Assembly (NCBI GenBank): GCA_019321725.1 | Contig: CM033113.1 | Location: 12,338,001 to 12,402,000, forward strand | Direction of reading: 5' to 3' | DNA length: 64,000 nucleotides | Source of the DNA: Paulownia fortunei | Taxonomy: Eukaryota; Streptophyta; Magnoliopsida; Lamiales; Paulowniaceae | Shown here: positions 61,576 to 64,000 of the stretch, piece by piece | Position numbering within the stretch: the stretch's first letter is position 1 | Layout: every line of letters begins with the position of its first letter | The notes under the pieces: model-generated | What the model was told of the DNA's origin: nothing | Databases searched by the model: none | The model's input: the letters and a program-made list of their open reading frames with translations, nothing else | Program-made: the position numbers and the translations under genes

Positions 61576-62382
61576 TAATACTATATGGTAGTGGGTGGTT
61601 TTGGAAGAATAGGGTTGTTTCTGGTACAATTTGGCCTAGAATTATGTTTTTGTTGGCAAGTGAAATAGCTTGTTCATGAAGTTTTGCCAAACATATAGCA
61701 TCCTCTAGTGACTTTGGCTTAAGCATTCTCAATATGTATTGAAATTTCGCCTTTTAAACCAACCAAAAACTACTCATAGCATGATTTTCAATCAAATCCA
61801 CACAAGTCATTAACTTATTAAACTTATCTAAGTATGCTTGCACACTTCCATCTTACTTCAAGTTAAGCAGTTTTGACATAGGATCGTCACATAGTAAAGA
61901 ATCGAACATGTCACTTATACTTATACATATATCTCCCAATGGGGGTTTTGTTGGGTTAGTCTCAATTTTATATACATTTGGTGTCATCGCAGCACCTTCC
62001 TCTCTAAATGTATTGCTGCTATCTTGACCTTGGCATCTGGGAATGTGTCATCCACTTAAAAAAATTACTCGCACTTGTACTTTTAAATCTTATCCCTAGA
62101 AGTGAGGAATCTCCACTCTCGAATTCTTGGTTGGAATTTGATAACCCCCACTGCATTCCATCCTGAATGACTTTTCTGAAATTTTGATCCCCTTCCAGCT
62201 TCTCCAGAATTAATTGGGACTTGGTGATGACCATTATTAGTTGCATTAACAATTATCAAATTCCTTAGATCTTTAACCAATTTCTTAGTTCTCTCAGAAC
62301 TCAACCTCACTAGCCCTTTAAGACCCTCCACATTTGTCCCTAACTCAATCGCCCATGTTTCTTCTATAATAACTTGGATCAA
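61576..62382 (-). pseudogene. gypsy gag remnant
   Basis: Frames at 62382-62083 and 61732-61600 read WAIELGTNVEGLKGLVRLSS and MLKPKSLEDAICLAKLHEQA, with QAYLDKFNKLMTCVDLIENH between them. This is plant gypsy gag with stops. The zinc knuckle that should follow is not visible beside the solo LTR. Confidence 0.75.
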
Positions 62383-62414
62383 GCCGTCGAGGATTGACGA
62401 CTGTGATATTAAAT

Positions 62415-62789
62415 TAATGGAATCAGTTTATGGAAAGAAGAAATAGAAAAAATTTAGAGAATCGAAAATGAATGAATCAATCTTAGTGAGAATTTTTTTA
62501 CTAGAGAGAGAATTATACTCAAGCTAAAAATAAGAACTCAGATGCCTTCATTAGATTGAATTGATACAAGCATGCCTTGTGGTTACAATGGAAGAACTCA
62601 ACAAATTCAATTACAATACTCAACTAATTTTCTATCTAATCGCTATAAAATAATATTGCTACTTACTAATATAGTTGCTAACTCCCTTGTTAAATTTATT
62701 TCTTACTTATTTGCTAATGTTGCATTTTCACTTATAAAGTGTCTTTTCCTCTTATTATGTTTTTTTATACTTATATCTAGCACTTATCA
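62415..62789 (-). repeat. 5' LTR of the minus-strand gypsy element (longer copy)
   Basis: 375 bp; contains about 117 bp (about 62530-62650) that are absent from the 3' copy. Confidence 0.82.
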
Positions 62790-62883
62790 CCCACTTGTAG
62801 CCACCCACCCCAAACTTGGCCACAACAACCACCCCAAAACTCAACAATGTCAATGTATATGTATATATAAATAGTACATCAAT

Positions 62884-62919
<36 letters not shown>

Positions 62920-63255
62920 GTATATCAATTTTTATAAATATAATGAATACGTGTTATATATATGTATAATACATATTATAATTAGTCAAAATTTAGCTTT
63001 ATGAAATATTTTTTTGGTTAAAGATGTTTTTGTCTAGGTGGAGGATTTGGCATGAACCCCTACCAGTTTATTAATTTGAAAAACAACATACAAGTAATTT
63101 TGATGAGCAGAAATGTAAATGAGGGTTAATACTCCTTACATAGAAAATATACCAAAAGGATAAAAAGTATTACTCCCTTACATGTACTTAAATCCAAATC
63201 AAGGAAAACTCATTCTATCTAAAATAATATAACCTTTAATGTTCCTAGGAAATTC
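62790..63255. other. C-rich remnant, microsatellite and AT-rich DNA
   Basis: 62790-62850 continues the CCACCCACCCC style of 56820-57320, as expected if the gypsy element inserted into it. An AC/AT compound microsatellite lies at 62885-62920. No gene is seen. Confidence 0.55.
62885..62920. repeat. Compound AC/AT microsatellite
   Basis: About 12 AC units run directly into about 6 AT units. Confidence 0.95.
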
Positions 63256-63263
63256 TGGTGTTT

Positions 63264-64000
63264 CTAGAAATATGAGTCATGATTCTTGCAAGCATAATTA
63301 GCCAAGTAGTCCACAATGTTGTTACCCTCTCTAAATAAATTTATAATCTTTATCTCTATCTTTGTATTCAGAAAAATGAATTTAGAAAGCAAGTGTTGAA
63401 GCTGCCATCTGCCTATAGTCCGACCATTAAGCATGGGAAATAAATATTGAGCATTAATTTCAACCCACACTACAAGCATTTCCATTTTGTTAACATAATT
63501 CTAGCCCCTCAACCACTTTACATGGCAAAAAAAGTAGCATAAGCGAGGAATGGGGATCCAAAGGAATAACGAATGATTCTTCTTGCACCAGCCATCCCCA
63601 AATTCCCTTTACATACGCCGTCTGAATTCAACCTATACCAATTCGAAGTAGGTTTTTACCAAGCAACATATTTGGTTTGCTTAGCTTTCCTTCAAAAACC
63701 AATAAAGCCCTAAAGTTGAGAAATTGTTGAATTCTCTTTCTCGCAACATAGGAGATGTTGTTTAATAAAGATGATAACCGTTTGGTGATGAAATCTAATT
63801 TCTCTATGCTAAGCCTCATTGCGAGCACACTATATATTCCAAAAAGTTAGAAAAGGTAAAATATTTCTAGCATGCGTAGACCATCCCACATTTTTGGAAG
63901 AGAACCAGACGTGGAGATAAGTCATGATATCATCTGTATTTGGCATAAACACCTTAAAAGAAGAATAAAAATATGACCAAATAAGCATAGGTTTAGGGCT
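63264..64000 (-). pseudogene. LINE-type RNase H / zf-RVT remnant, runs off the right edge
   Basis: Minus-strand text near 63960-63830 reads WSTHARNILPFLTFWNI, like the zinc-binding region after LINE RT. It continues with WYRLNSDGVCKGNLGMAGAR near 63640-63580, and VEINAQYLFPMLNG, RWQLQHLLSKFIFL and IINLFREGNNIVDYLANYAC (63485-63264). This is the plant non-LTR RNase H domain. Several stops and frame changes occur, so it is dead. The start lies beyond the window. Confidence 0.82.

Larger units (their letters stand above)
57326..62789 (-). mobile_element. Ty3/gypsy retrotransposon, minus strand, interrupted by a solo LTR
   Basis: LTRs are 62789-62415 (5') and 57583-57326 (3'), each TGATAA... to TTCCAT(C/T)A. 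Minus-strand order is gag (about 62382-61600), protease (about 60120-60050), RT (about 59420-59135), RNase H (about 58650-58440) and an integrase C-terminal part (about 58420-57560). Many stops are present. The N-terminal half of integrase is missing between RNase H and the STAYHPQTDGQ-equivalent (IADHPQYDEQT). A 1.3-kb solo LTR of another family lies at 60276-61575 between gag and protease. No clear target duplication at the outer ends. Confidence 0.87.

Noticed and set aside
57326..62789. Endogenous plant pararetrovirus
   Set aside because: Paired LTRs and gag, protease, RT, RNase H, integrase order fit a Ty3/gypsy retrotransposon. No movement-protein or coat-type domain is seen.

Overview
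This is nuclear DNA from a flowering plant, almost certainly a eudicot. The genes are split by many short GT-AG introns, the gene products are closest to plant families, and the intergenic DNA is AT-rich and full of plant LTR retrotransposons and MITEs. The species cannot be named from the sequence.

Five real genes are present. From left to right: the last three exons of the 26S proteasome subunit RPN1 (535-1119, +); a complete 17-exon DCAF13/SOF1 WD40 ribosome-biogenesis gene (4995-11273, +); a NUCLEAR FUSION DEFECTIVE 6 (NFD6)-like small organellar protein gene with alternative terminal exons (20177-22230, alternatives to about 23529, +); a complete 8-exon reticulon-like B17/B18 gene (35807 down to 33739, -); and a complete 7-exon tyrosine aminotransferase/SUR1-type gene (55851 down to 51689, -). 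All exon junctions were checked by reading frame. From memory, the same families lie together in two duplicated Arabidopsis blocks (near At2g20580-At2g20610 and At4g28410-At4g28470). The window therefore looks like an old conserved gene neighbourhood whose spacers were enlarged by transposons. The genes share no evident pathway; what links them is conserved position.

The rest is mostly mobile DNA. A badly decayed Ty1/copia element lies at about 15.0-19.4 kb. An internally deleted Ty3/gypsy element lies at 30.3-32.8 kb. A 304-bp Mutator-like MITE with a perfect 9-bp target duplication is at 36454-36757. A minus-strand copia element with both LTRs spans 37147-42478. An Athila-like element with 1.6-kb LTRs but no pol (43559-49777, target duplication AACCT) sits inside the inverted repeat of a foldback element, and a second foldback copy follows. 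A minus-strand gypsy element (57326-62789) is itself split by a solo LTR of the Athila-like family (60276-61575). A LINE RNase H remnant runs off the right edge. Introns of NFD6 and the aminotransferase carry Stowaway-like and Harbinger-like MITEs.

The most interesting observation is in NFD6. Downstream of its second coding exon are several short candidate terminal exons, all in the right splice phase. Two are near-identical tandem copies, and together they predict alternative C-termini. I saw no rRNA, tRNA or CRISPR array.
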